DNA of 64,000 bases from Pseudomonadota bacterium (GTDB lineage Bacteria > Pseudomonadota > Gammaproteobacteria > Burkholderiales > SG8-39), in assembly GCA_947455195.1 (NCBI GenBank), contig CANGMI010000004.1, positions 62,001-126,000 on the forward strand. The letters are read 5' to 3'. Position 1 is the stretch's first letter, and each line of letters begins with the position of its first letter. Position numbers and translations under genes: made by a program. The notes beneath the pieces are model-generated. The model saw only the letters and a list, made by a program, of their open reading frames with translations. It made no database searches and was not told the origin of the DNA. Positions 18,275 through 26,921 of the stretch are shown piece after piece.

Positions 18275-19597
18275 TCAGAGGAGGTCAGATGGCTCAGGCT
18301 CGATGCCATCGACCGTATCCCGGTTGATCTTGTTCAGCTTCTGGATGAGGGTGGTGCGCTGCAGATTGAGCAATTGCGCGGTTCGGGAGATATTGCCCTG
18401 GGTTCGGGAGAGTGCGTGATAGATCAACTTGCGCTCGAACTCGGCCAGTTGCGCCTTCAGTTCCACGCCTTCTTCGGGAAAATCCAGACGTCCATTCGCG
18501 ATGAGGATGATCTCGTCGATCGGGTTGGGTTGGCCGGCATTCCAGGCCTGCTCGGGTGCGCTGGGCTCCCCGTTCCTTGAACCAGGGGCCACCTCGGCGG
18601 AAATCTGCGCGGGTCTGGGTGCTTCAGGCAGGTTCTGGGCACCCTGGTCCATCATGGGTTCGAGAGGCGCTGGCCTGTTGATCGGACTTTCCGCGGTCTC
18701 GGGGGCCGCTCTTCTCACGACGCGCGTTTCGGCCATCGGCTGAGGCTGCGGCAATGCGCCAGCCTCAGTCATGACCGGCGCTCCAGCCACCGCGCCATCG
18801 CCCGCTGGCGCTTCCTTCAGCAGTGCTCTCATCCTTGCGGGCAAGACCTGCTCGGGAATGTCGGCACGTCTCAACATCGCGCCGGGGAAGAGGATGGCCA
18901 GGCGCTGCATCAGGTTGGACAGTTCGCGGATATTGCCTGGCCACGGGTAGCGGGCAAAAAGTTCGAGCAGATCCCCCTCGCAGGTGATCGGTGCGCAGCC
19001 GGGTTGTGCGTGCAGGCCGGCGAAGTGCTTCGCCAGCAAGGGCAGGTCCTCGGTGCGTTCGCGCAGCGAAGGCAGGGTGATGGGTAGTACGTTGAGGCGG
19101 TAGTACAGGTCTTCGCGAAAGCGTCCAGCCGCAACTTCCGCTTCGAGATCGCGGTGGGTGGCTGCGACGACGCGTACGTCGATGCTGATCTGGCGTGTAC
19201 CCCCAACCGGATCCACGACGCGTTCCTGCAGCACCCGCAGCAATTTCGATTGCATGTCGAACGACATGTCACCGATTTCATCCAGAAACAGTGTGCCGCC
19301 GTTCGCCAGTTCGAAACGCCCGGTACGGTCGGCGATGGCCCCGGAGAACGCCCCTTTGCGATGACCAAACAGCTCGCTCTCGAGCAGGTCGCGCGGAATG
19401 GCTGCGCAGTTCACCGGAATGAAGGGCCGTGTGGCTCGCTGCGATTGCTGGTGCAGCGACTGCGCAACCAGTTCCTTGCCAGTGCCGCTCTCGCCAGTGA
19501 CCAGGACCGTGGCGGGGGAGGCCGCGTAAATGCGAATCAACCGGAGGACTGACTCGATGACCGGGCTTCTCCCGACGATCGACGATTTCGCAGCCAT
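18275..19597 (-). CDS. Sigma-54-dependent transcriptional activator, FleQ/FlrA-like, without receiver domain
   Basis: A 440-residue enhancer-binding protein. The AAA+ domain starts at the N-terminus: Walker A GESGTGKE at 35-42, sigma-54 contact loop GAFSGA at 82-87 (usually GAFTGA), Walker B LFLDEIGD at 103-110, then the arginine block [15 protein letters not shown] long Pro/Ala-rich linker (about 255-360) follows, then a Fis-type helix-turn-helix ([21 protein letters not shown]). There is no N-terminal REC, GAF or FleQ domain, so activity may be unregulated or controlled by a partner. Beside a cluster with several sigma-54 promoters, it is the natural candidate for flagellar master regulator; the link is inferred from position. 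Confidence 0.85.
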   Translation of the reverse strand: MAAKSSIVGRSPVIESVLRLIRIYAASPATVLVTGESGTGKELVAQSLHQQSQRATRPFIPVNCAAIPRDLLESELFGHRKGAFSGAIADRTGRFELANGGTLFLDEIGDMSFDMQSKLLRVLQERVVDPVGGTRQISIDVRVVAATHRDLEAEVAAGRFREDLYYRLNVLPITLPSLRERTEDLPLLAKHFAGLHAQPGCAPITCEGDLLELFARYPWPGNIRELSNLMQRLAILFPGAMLRRADIPEQVLPARMRALLKEAPAGDGAVAGAPVMTEAGALPQPQPMAETRVVRRAAPETAESPINRPAPLEPMMDQGAQNLPEAPRPAQISAEVAPGSRNGEPSAPEQAWNAGQPNPIDEIILIANGRLDFPEEGVELKAQLAEFERKLIYHALSRTQGNISRTAQLLNLQRTTLIQKLNKINRDTVDGIEPEPSDLL

Positions 19598-19699
19598 GCA
19601 GCAATTACCTCGGAAGCAGAAAGGCTTTCATCGCTGACAGCCGAGAGCGCGGACGGACAACCCCTGCTTTGAGGATAGTCAAGGAGTGCTCCGCAAAAA

Positions 19700-19712
19700 A
19701 ATAAGAATTATT
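19700..19712. promoter_or_regulatory. AT-rich inverted repeat upstream of the sigma-54 activator
   Basis: AATAA-gaa-TTATT stands in a very AT-rich island (about 19693-19715) inside the 182-base divergent gap between the activator gene (starts 19597) and the gene starting at 19780. In this GC-rich genome such an island suggests a promoter or regulator site. No clear -35/-10 pair could be fixed. Confidence 0.3.
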
Positions 19713-19779
19713 AAAACATCGCAAGCCCTGCGGCGGGTTGCGACGCTTCACCTACCATCGCCCGGAACGGAGGGGTGCC

Positions 19780-20361
19780 ATGCGTCGTCTGCTTGTCGAA
19801 ATCGTTCTGCTCATCGTGGCTCTGGGCGCTGGCGGATACGCCGGGTGGGCGTGGCAGCGCCTTGGTGAATTGCAGACGCAACTGGCCAAAGTGCAGGCGC
19901 AAGCGACTGCTGCCGAGCAGGAACGCCGAGTGCTGCAGACACGCTTGCCCGAACTCGTCTCCAAGGAGTCTGAGCTTGATGCAGTGCGCCGAGCGTTGGC
20001 GCCCGGCGGCGTGCTCCAGGAGTACGAAGCGCTGGTTGCCGGCGCCAAGGCCCCGACGGCGGAGCAGTTCCTCGGGTTGGCTGCGATTCGGGTTCTCGTG
20101 AAAGGTCGCGACAATCCAGACACGGTTGCCGCATTCCAGAAGGCGCTCGATCTTGTTGACTGGCCCGCACGCCTGCAATCGCTGTGCGCCGCGCAGGCAG
20201 GTGCGGCACTGGGAGGGGCTGCCGTGCGGATGCTCGAGGAGTGCAGCAGGTTGCCAGCGGGTGGCGCGGCCAAGGCACCGGCTGCTGCCTCCGGCGCGGG
20301 CCCTGCGCCGGCCAGGGATGGGTCGAAGGAAGCACCCAAGGATCCGGCGGCCAAGCCTTAG
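19780..20361 (+). CDS. Hypothetical membrane-anchored coiled-coil protein
   Basis: A 193-residue protein with an N-terminal membrane helix (LVEIVLLIVALGAGGYAGWAW), a coiled-coil rich in Gln/Glu/Ala (about residues 25-65), a compact helical middle with two Cys (LQSLCAAQ, MLEECSRL), and an Ala/Pro/Gly-rich tail ending in KDPAAKP. The ATG is set by GGAGGGG just upstream. It diverges from the sigma-54 activator and converges on the carbonic anhydrase gene. I do not recognise the family. Confidence 0.6.
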   Translation: MRRLLVEIVLLIVALGAGGYAGWAWQRLGELQTQLAKVQAQATAAEQERRVLQTRLPELVSKESELDAVRRALAPGGVLQEYEALVAGAKAPTAEQFLGLAAIRVLVKGRDNPDTVAAFQKALDLVDWPARLQSLCAAQAGAALGGAAVRMLEECSRLPAGGAAKAPAAASGAGPAPARDGSKEAPKDPAAKP

Positions 20362-20362
20362 G

Positions 20363-20388
20363 GACGACTGCGGCACCTGCCGCCCGTC
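20363..20388. terminator. Hairpin between convergent genes
   Basis: GCGGC-acct-GCCGC at 20370-20383, extended by outer GACG (20363-20366) and CGTC (20385-20388), fills the 27-base gap between two convergent genes. It could stop transcription from both sides. No U-run is seen. Confidence 0.45.
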
Positions 20389-21252
20389 TCAGCTCGCCGA
20401 TATGCGTCGATCGTTCAGTGGTTGAACGGGCCGGGCGTTCAGCTTGAACGGGAACTGCTCGACTTGCGCTCGTGACATCGCGCCTGGCGTCTTCAGGATA
20501 TAAAAGGTGACCCCTTCCGTGCAGGGCGGTGTGGTCAGCGAACCGGCATAGCTGTAGAAGTCCAGATTTGCCGGGATGAGTTGGGTCAGGTTGATGGCGA
20601 CTCCCGGTACGGCCGTCTCGGGGGTTTCCGTCTTCGGCGCATTGCTCCAGATTGCCTTGATGACCGGATTGTCGTAGCCCTCGTTCAGCAACACCCCCAA
20701 CACCGCGAGCTTGCCCTCGGCACTCTTGTGCACGAAGTGAGCAACCATGGCCGCGGGCTTTCCCGCCACCAGTTCTTCGCTCGGCCGATGGAAATGGAAC
20801 TGCAGCAATTCATAGGTCGCGCCACCGACCGTCATGGTGTTGCCGGCTTCCGCATTGACTTGAATGGTGTGACCGTTGTTGAGCACCTTCAGGAGCATGG
20901 GGTGGTAGGCGAGCTTGATCGAGCCTTCCGCCTTTTCGAACGGCCCGACGATATTCACGGGCGATTGCTCACGCCCGGTACCACAGGTCGAGAATGTTTC
21001 GCCCCACTTGGCTGGCCCGTGCGCACCTTCGTAGCCCCAGTGAGGGGTTGCATGCGGGTCACCCTTGCGGTCTTCCTTCATCGCCACGGTTTCCGTCAGC
21101 GAGTTCACGCTGCCCGAGGTCTCGCGAACCTGTTTCTGCAGCGCCGCCACGCGCGTCTCGAGGCTGCGCGTGCGCGAGAAGGTGACAACGGAGAGAGTTC
21201 CGATGACGGCAATCAGCATCGCTGCGATCGCACCGGCGATGAACTTGATCAT
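20389..21252 (-). CDS. Alpha-class carbonic anhydrase, membrane-anchored
   Basis: A 287-residue enzyme interconverting CO2 and bicarbonate, probably in the periplasm. The three zinc ligands are H153 and H155 (LQFHFHRPSEE) and H172 (AHFVHK). The family blocks EQSPVNI and GSLTTPPCTEGV are intact, with one Cys in the latter and another at C90 that could form the usual disulfide. Instead of a simple signal peptide it has an N-terminal membrane helix (residues 4-24) and a short coiled-coil (about 29-57). It lies 12 bases after an uncharacterised gene at the end of the fliL-flhB transcription unit. Catalytic identity is sure; the link to motility is positional only. Confidence 0.92.
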   Translation of the reverse strand: MIKFIAGAIAAMLIAVIGTLSVVTFSRTRSLETRVAALQKQVRETSGSVNSLTETVAMKEDRKGDPHATPHWGYEGAHGPAKWGETFSTCGTGREQSPVNIVGPFEKAEGSIKLAYHPMLLKVLNNGHTIQVNAEAGNTMTVGGATYELLQFHFHRPSEELVAGKPAAMVAHFVHKSAEGKLAVLGVLLNEGYDNPVIKAIWSNAPKTETPETAVPGVAINLTQLIPANLDFYSYAGSLTTPPCTEGVTFYILKTPGAMSRAQVEQFPFKLNARPVQPLNDRRISAS

Positions 21253-21264
21253 GGCGAGGTCCTG

Positions 21265-22314
21265 TCAGTTGGAGCGCTGAGCGGCATCGGGCCGCCCGGT
21301 GGGTGAATCGGGAGATTTCGCTTTCGCCGCCGATGGGTCGGGCTCGGTCCGGCGCGGATACTGGATGAAGTCGCGGCGGCCATCGGGCGTTCGCGGCTTG
21401 TCGGCTGCAGGCGGCGGGGGCGCAGGCACGGGAACGGACACGGGAGCAGGCGCAACCGTCGGTGCGGGGGCAGGAGCGACGGGATGGGCAAGCTGGGCAA
21501 CGAGTCGTCGCTGTTCCTGGGTGAGGCTGTCGACGGCGCGTGTCAGTTCGGACACCTTGGCCGAATCGGTTCGGTTCGACGTGATCAGATCACTGATCCT
21601 TGCCAGCGTTCTTGCCTGTGCCTGCGACTGCGACTCGAGCGCCCGGATGGCGCCCTCCAGGGCGCGCAGGTCGCTGCTGGTCACGCTCGCGACTGGGGAT
21701 GGGGCAGGCGTGCGGGGCAATGCGTTGATTTCAGCGAGCCCCTTGGCCAGTCCGGCAATACCTGCGTCCAGTTTCGACTCCAGGCCGCTGAGGGCGGGTT
21801 GCTGGCTCTGCATGCCCTCGATGCGCGCGAGCATCGGATCGAGTTTCTCGATACGTTCGAGACGCACGGCTGTCTGCTCGCCCTGGCGGGTGAGGGTCGT
21901 GAGCGCCTCGTCCAGACTGGACATGCGGTGGCTGAAATGCACGGCCATCCAGATGAAGCCGACACTGGCCATCAGGAGCAGCGTACCGGTAACACCCAGG
22001 ACCAGAAGCGCCTTCTTGTGGGCGATGCTGTGGCTTGCGTCGAGGTCGTCGACCGCGTCGAGCAGGCTTTCCGTGGAGCGCGCAGCGATTTCAGCCGACT
22101 GGTTGGCGACGGCGGCCGATTCCAGTACTGCGTTGACCAGACGGTCGAGCTGGACGGTCCCTGAGTCGGGCGAAGCGTCGGTTGGATCGGTACTGTCGCC
22201 AGCGATTCGGGCCTCGATGGGGTCGGACGTGTGATCACCCGCCCGAGTGCCTGCGGCGTGTGCGATCGACTCGTCGGCTCGTGCAGAGCGGTCTGCTGGC
22301 ACCGAGGCTTCCAT
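21265..22314 (-). CDS. Hypothetical membrane protein with coiled-coil, flhB-downstream gene 3
   Basis: A 349-residue protein with an acidic, disordered N-terminal segment, a helical stretch (about 52-98), one membrane helix (about 101-127), a long Leu/Ala/Arg/Gln-rich coiled-coil (about 128-270) and a Pro/Ala-rich tail. It looks like a receptor-shaped scaffold without a signalling domain. It is the third of three uncharacterised genes that follow flhB on the same strand, with 55 bases to the gene upstream and 12 to the carbonic anhydrase gene downstream. I do not recognise the family. Confidence 0.65.
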   Translation of the reverse strand: MEASVPADRSARADESIAHAAGTRAGDHTSDPIEARIAGDSTDPTDASPDSGTVQLDRLVNAVLESAAVANQSAEIAARSTESLLDAVDDLDASHSIAHKKALLVLGVTGTLLLMASVGFIWMAVHFSHRMSSLDEALTTLTRQGEQTAVRLERIEKLDPMLARIEGMQSQQPALSGLESKLDAGIAGLAKGLAEINALPRTPAPSPVASVTSSDLRALEGAIRALESQSQAQARTLARISDLITSNRTDSAKVSELTRAVDSLTQEQRRLVAQLAHPVAPAPAPTVAPAPVSVPVPAPPPPAADKPRTPDGRRDFIQYPRRTEPDPSAAKAKSPDSPTGRPDAAQRSN

Positions 22315-22369
22315 GGTCAGGGTTGTCCGGTCGGGTTGAGAGGCAAGGGGCGTGACTCCCCCTGTCCGG

Positions 22370-23284
22370 CTACTTGCGTCGAAGTTCGATGCGCGCGCTC
22401 AGATCCTCGATCTGCCCACGCAGGGCCTTCGCACGTGCTTCCTCACCTTCAAGTCGGGTGATCGCGGCAGAACTTAAGGACACCTTCAGGAAACCTGCCG
22501 CCGGATCGGGTTCTGCGGACGAGTCAACGACCGGCGCCGTCGGGTCGACTTCTGCCCTTGCGACGACGGTGCCGTCGGGCTGAACATCGGCGTGCGCAAG
22601 GGCGCTGCTCGGTGACGGAGCGAGGTCGACCGGGACGAACCCGGCGTTGCCCGAAGGGGTGCGATGGGCATCAGCGGTGCTTGTCGGTGCAGACGCGTTT
22701 CGCATCAGGAATGCTGCGGGTGTGCCCGCAGGAGGGAAGACGACCGCGGCTGGCGCTGCAGGCAGGGTCTGCGGATTCGTGTCCGTTTCGGCCGGTGCGG
22801 TCAGCGATGGCACTGCTCCGTCAGTGCCCGCCTGCGACGGGAGATGCACCTCTGGTGGCATGGCATCGCCCGCCTCCGCGTGCAGATGCACCTGCGCCAG
22901 TGCCTCGCCGGCTGCCGTGAGTGCCTGAGCGCTGATGAAATCGTCGGACATCGCTGCAGCGGCTGCGATGAACGCGGGTACGGTGTCCGCTGGCACGAAC
23001 GCCGGTGTCGGCGGAGCGAGGTCGACCGGCGATGCGGGCTCCGCCTCGGCGATCCTCACCCGGTTGGCGCCAGCGGCAGTCTCCTCTGTCCTCGGCTTCG
23101 CTGCGACGCTGCTTGCATCGGCGGTGAGCGCCGCATCGGCACGCCTGCGATTGGCGCTGGATTGCAGCGGCTCTTCGACATGGCTGGGCGCGCTGGCCTT
23201 GCCGGTTCTTTCGTTGAAGGAGACCGTGTGCTCGCGTTGTGTGCGAACCACATCGAGGGGCGCGTCGGGTCGGTCGGTGCTCAT
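22370..23284 (-). CDS. Hypothetical Ala/Pro-rich protein, flhB-downstream gene 2
   Basis: A 304-residue, largely low-complexity Ala/Pro/Thr-rich protein with no membrane helix. A compact C-terminal helix (residues about 265-304, from VSLSSAAITRLEGEEA to SARIELRRK) looks like a coiled-coil. The ATG at 23284 has AGGA seven bases upstream; the frame further upstream to 23509 has different composition. It sits between two other uncharacterised genes after flhB. Composition recalls secreted FliK-type proteins, but no FliK domain is present. Confidence 0.55.
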   Translation of the reverse strand: MSTDRPDAPLDVVRTQREHTVSFNERTGKASAPSHVEEPLQSSANRRRADAALTADASSVAAKPRTEETAAGANRVRIAEAEPASPVDLAPPTPAFVPADTVPAFIAAAAAMSDDFISAQALTAAGEALAQVHLHAEAGDAMPPEVHLPSQAGTDGAVPSLTAPAETDTNPQTLPAAPAAVVFPPAGTPAAFLMRNASAPTSTADAHRTPSGNAGFVPVDLAPSPSSALAHADVQPDGTVVARAEVDPTAPVVDSSAEPDPAAGFLKVSLSSAAITRLEGEEARAKALRGQIEDLSARIELRRK

Positions 23285-23345
23285 GATCGGTTCCTGCAAG
23301 TCAGGTTTGAATCGCACGGGGTTGAATCGCAGGCGTGCTCGACCC

Positions 23346-24686
23346 TCATCTTGCGCGGCGCTCCTTGCGCGCTGGTCGGTCTTCGTTGCGAATCGGGTCG
23401 GGTGGGGTGGGTGGCGTGGCCGTGGGTGAGTCGGCTCCGCCTGCGGACCCCTTGCGCGCATCCGGATGGGTCGGATCGGTGCGCAGCGCATCTGCCCGCG
23501 CTGCATCACTTTTCACGACGTCGACGCCCGATGCGTCTACCCCGGGCGGTGTGGTGAGGGCCTCCTGACCGGGTACGGTCTCGTTGGCTGCGCCGTCAGC
23601 GGGGGACGGCGCGGGCTCCACACGCACCGCGGGTCGATTGGGCAGCGGTGGTGCGGGCACTGCAGGCTCGGGTTCGGAGGCCGGCAGCCATTGCTCGGCG
23701 CCGGGGATCTGCCGCAGCAGGTCGACAAGGACGCCTGCCTGCTGCGGGTAGGCCATGGATGCCACGGCGACAGCCAGCGTTGCCAGCAGCAGATAGATGA
23801 CGACTCGGGTCAACCCGCGAATGAGGCCGCCACCGAGGCTGCCCCCCAAGGGCTGCTCTGGCGATGCAGGCCCTGGCGATGCAGGCCCTGGCGCGGCCCT
23901 CGCCTCGCGCGCAGGCAATGCGGTCTCCGCCGGGTCGGGCCGGCTGCCGGTGCGTCCGCTGGGCGCTGCCGGTGTCAAACGATCGGTGGCCTGCATGCCC
24001 TGCTGCCGGGGTGATCGGACCACGGCCGGCGATGCGGCCCCGGTTGAGGGGGCCGTCGTGCCTGCGCCAGGCGTCGTTGTTCCACGCGCGCGAGCCGGCG
24101 CGTACCCGGTCTCCCGCGCGTCTGGACGCTCCCCGGGCACAGGGTGCATCGACGGCTGTCCCGAGGAGCCATCCGAGGCGAGGCCGCGGATCGGAATGGC
24201 GAGCAGTTGTCGGGTAACGGCGGATCCCAGTTCGCGCAGCGCTTCTTCAGGCGCGCCCTCGGGAATCAGCAGCAGTCGCAGCCGCAGCCCCGGAAAATTG
24301 CTGATCAGTCGGCCGAGCAAGCGCCACGGATCGGGCTCGAGCGAGCGGTCGATGCGCACCACCAGCAGGCGCGTGGGCGTGTCGTTTCGTGCCGGGGCTA
24401 CGGCCCGGGACAGAGGCAAGGCAGCAACCAGGTTGTTGACAACCTCCAGGGTATCTTCGAGACGGGCAAGCCAGTGGATGGTCACCATCTCGCCCAGGCG
24501 ATCACTCATCTCGAGCGTGATCTGCCGCGCCAGGTGGGCCAGCAGGTCGGCCGCCGCACCGCGCAGGATCACATGCTGGTCTCGTTCGATCAGCGCCTGT
24601 GAGGCTGCTTCGATGATGCCCCTCAGTTCGGCGCTGGCTGGCTCGCCTTCACTGCGGCGTGCCATCGATTCCATGCGCAAGCTCAT
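23346..24686 (-). CDS. Hypothetical membrane protein with degenerate ATPase-like N-terminus, flhB-downstream gene 1
   Basis: A 446-residue protein. Residues about 25-165 are a compact alpha/beta domain; HVILRGAAADLL (38-49) and TRLLVVRIDRSLEPD (105-119) occupy the places of Walker A and Walker B in ExeA/GspA-type AAA ATPases, but the lysine and acidic residues are lost. Then come a disordered linker (170-285), one membrane helix (about 294-312) and a Pro/Ala-rich tail. The order of domains resembles DamX-like proteins, but no SPOR domain is seen. Its start shares ATGA with the flhB stop, so it is coupled to flhB. Function unknown. Confidence 0.6.
   Translation of the reverse strand: MSLRMESMARRSEGEPASAELRGIIEAASQALIERDQHVILRGAAADLLAHLARQITLEMSDRLGEMVTIHWLARLEDTLEVVNNLVAALPLSRAVAPARNDTPTRLLVVRIDRSLEPDPWRLLGRLISNFPGLRLRLLLIPEGAPEEALRELGSAVTRQLLAIPIRGLASDGSSGQPSMHPVPGERPDARETGYAPARARGTTTPGAGTTAPSTGAASPAVVRSPRQQGMQATDRLTPAAPSGRTGSRPDPAETALPAREARAAPGPASPGPASPEQPLGGSLGGGLIRGLTRVVIYLLLATLAVAVASMAYPQQAGVLVDLLRQIPGAEQWLPASEPEPAVPAPPLPNRPAVRVEPAPSPADGAANETVPGQEALTTPPGVDASGVDVVKSDAARADALRTDPTHPDARKGSAGGADSPTATPPTPPDPIRNEDRPARKERRAR
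23859..23888. repeat. Two tandem 15-base repeats inside the flhB-downstream gene 1
   Basis: TGGCGATGCAGGCCC occurs twice head to tail. On the coding strand it gives the repeated GPASP in the disordered linker. Copy number change would stay in frame. Confidence 0.8.
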
Positions 24687-25846
24687 GCGACCTCGTCAGC
24701 GGGTTCTGGCGTCCCGTCGGTCGCGAAGCGCATCGAGGAAGGCACGGTGACGATGGGACGGCGCAAGCTGCCCTGATCCGGCGTGAAGCTGTGCAGATTC
24801 ATCACGTAGGCGATCACCTGAGCCACGGCGTAATACAGTTCTTCGCGGATCGGGTGGTCGGTTCGAGTCGTGAAGTAGATCGCGCGCGCGAGCGGGGGCG
24901 CTTCGAAGGTCTGCACCCCGAGACGACGCGCTTCGGCGATGAGCCGGAAGGCCACGTCGTCGGTGCCCTTGGCGATGAGTGTCGGGGCTCCATCACTCGA
25001 GGGATCGTACGAGAGGGCCACCGCAAAGTGCTCCGGGTTGGTGATGACCACGTCGGCATCCTTGATGCGTTCGAGCATGCGAACCGTGGCGATTTCCCGT
25101 TGGCGTCGACGGATCTGGGCCTTGATTTCCGGGCGCCCCTCGGAATCCTTCATCTCGTCGCGCACTTCCTGCTTGCTCATGCGCATGCGCTGGGCGAAGG
25201 TGTACCGCTGGTAGAAGGCATCGAGTACCGCGATACCGACCAGCGACAGTGTGACGAGCAAGGCACCGTGGGTGACGATGCGTCCGGTCTCCAACAGCGC
25301 AGGCTCGAGTGCCATGCCACCGAGTGCGGCCAGCGCGCCCAGGCTGTCGTTGACGCACCAGTAGATGACCGAGCCGACCAGGACCAGCTTGACGACGGAC
25401 TTGAGCAATTCGACCAGCGCATTCATGCTGAACATGCGTGCGATGCCCGACAGGGGGTTGACCTTGCCGAACTGCGGTGAAGCTGCCTTCAGCGAGAACA
25501 TGAAGCCGCCGGTGATGCCGGAGGAGAGCAGCGCAGCCAGCAGGCTTGCCACGAGGAGCGGGGCAATGGCGATGAAGCCGGCCAGCATTTCCTCGCCGAA
25601 CCGGCCGGGCAGGCTCTGCCCGGCCTGAAGCAGGCTGCTGTCGAAGGAGAAGGCCGACACGAAGAGGGCTCGCAAGCGGTCGGTGACCGCATCGCCCTGC
25701 ATCACCATCAGCGCGGCGCCGGCGATGAGAACGGCAGCAGCAGGCACCTCCTTGGAGTGGGCCGACTCGCCCTCTTCGCGCGCCTTGGTGAGGCGCCTGC
25801 TGGTAGGTTCTTCGGTGCGATCTTCTGCCGAGGTATCTTCTGCCAT
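24683..25846 (-). CDS. flhB: Flagellar type III export apparatus switch protein FlhB
   Basis: A 387-residue inner-membrane protein that switches the flagellar exporter from hook to filament substrates. It has four membrane helices and a C-terminal cytoplasmic domain with the autocleavage site. Here this reads N270-PEH in place of the common NPTH. The Asn-Pro bond that is cleaved is kept, and the following FAVALSYD and the PPLARAIYFTT block are intact. The ATG at 25846 overlaps the fliR stop (TGATG); a GTG three bases earlier is possible. ATGA overlap with the next gene downstream. Confidence 0.96.
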   Translation of the reverse strand: MAEDTSAEDRTEEPTSRRLTKAREEGESAHSKEVPAAAVLIAGAALMVMQGDAVTDRLRALFVSAFSFDSSLLQAGQSLPGRFGEEMLAGFIAIAPLLVASLLAALLSSGITGGFMFSLKAASPQFGKVNPLSGIARMFSMNALVELLKSVVKLVLVGSVIYWCVNDSLGALAALGGMALEPALLETGRIVTHGALLVTLSLVGIAVLDAFYQRYTFAQRMRMSKQEVRDEMKDSEGRPEIKAQIRRRQREIATVRMLERIKDADVVITNPEHFAVALSYDPSSDGAPTLIAKGTDDVAFRLIAEARRLGVQTFEAPPLARAIYFTTRTDHPIREELYYAVAQVIAYVMNLHSFTPDQGSLRRPIVTVPSSMRFATDGTPEPADEVA

Positions 25847-26616
25847 CACGGCGCTCCAAGCATGTCACGCAGTCGCGTGAAACTCTCTGCCCAGAGCCAC
25901 TGGATGCGGTTGCCCGAGGTCGTGAGGGTGAACAGAAAGAGAACCATGCCACTCACGATGGTGGCCGGAAACCCGACGGAAAACACGTTGAGGCTGGGGG
26001 CTGCGCGCGTCACGATGCCCAAGCCCACGTTCACCAGCAGGAGGCTGCCCATGACCGGCAATGCGATGAGGACACCCCCCAGGAAGATCATTGAACTCCA
26101 GGCGATGATGCCCTTGAATGCCGTCAATCCGGCAAAACTGCTCCCCGGGGGTAGCAGCGTGAAACTCTCGGCCAGCAGGCCGATCACGATCAGATGGCCG
26201 CCCGTGCCGAAGAACACCAGGGTGCCCATCACGATCATGAACTGCGACAACTCGGGGACGTTGCCCAGATTCGGGTCGACCATGTTCGCCATCGACAGGC
26301 CGAGCGAGGACGAGATGGCTTGTCCCGCAACCGTGATCGTGGCCGTCACCACCTGCAGCACGAGGCCCATCAGCAATCCGATGGCCATCTCGTCGAGCAG
26401 GCACAGAAACCAGTCGCCCGACAGGGGTTCGGCCGCAGGCCACTCGCGCGTGGGCAACACGAGGTAGGCGATCGACAGCGCAAGGAGTACACGGACCCTC
26501 GCATTACCGGCTTGCGTCGAGAAGAAGGGCAGCATCATCAGCGCAGCTGAAATGCGCACCAGAGGCCACACCAGAGCCTGCAGTCCGAGGACGAGTTCGA
26601 GGAGCGACGCGTTCAT
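25846..26616 (-). CDS. fliR: Flagellar biosynthesis protein FliR
   Basis: A 256-residue inner-membrane protein of the flagellar export gate, forming a complex with FliP and FliQ. It has about six hydrophobic segments and the family block GLSMANMVDPNLGNVPELSQF. The order fliP-fliQ-fliR-flhB on the minus strand is the usual one. It starts 25 bases after fliQ and overlaps the flhB start. Confidence 0.95.
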   Translation of the reverse strand: MNASLLELVLGLQALVWPLVRISAALMMLPFFSTQAGNARVRVLLALSIAYLVLPTREWPAAEPLSGDWFLCLLDEMAIGLLMGLVLQVVTATITVAGQAISSSLGLSMANMVDPNLGNVPELSQFMIVMGTLVFFGTGGHLIVIGLLAESFTLLPPGSSFAGLTAFKGIIAWSSMIFLGGVLIALPVMGSLLLVNVGLGIVTRAAPSLNVFSVGFPATIVSGMVLFLFTLTTSGNRIQWLWAESFTRLRDMLGAP

Positions 26617-26641
26617 TGGGCGCAGGCGGGCGAGTTCCGGT

Positions 26642-26911
26642 TCAATTGAACAGACCGGGAATGCGCTGGTAGATCTCGCGCAGGTAGTCCATCAGGACGC
26701 CCAGTTGCCAGTTGCCGAAGAGCACGATCGCGCCCCCGACGGCAATGAGCTTCGGGATGAAACTCAAGGTCATCTCGTTGATCGAGGTCGCGGCCTGGAC
26801 GATGCCCACCACAACGCCAACCACGAGGGCAACCCCGAGCAGCGGGAAGCTCACGAGCAGCGTGACCCAGATGGCCTCGCGCGCCAGATCGATGATGGCA
26901 GAGGTATCCAT
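26642..26911 (-). CDS. fliQ: Flagellar biosynthesis protein FliQ
   Basis: An 89-residue export-gate protein with two membrane helices (VTLLVSFPLLGVALVVGVVVG and IVLFGNWQLGVLMDYL region). Family features AATSINEMTLSFIPKL are exact in style and length. It lies ten bases after fliP and before fliR. Confidence 0.95.
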   Translation of the reverse strand: MDTSAIIDLAREAIWVTLLVSFPLLGVALVVGVVVGIVQAATSINEMTLSFIPKLIAVGGAIVLFGNWQLGVLMDYLREIYQRIPGLFN

Positions 26912-26921
26912 GCATGTTTCC

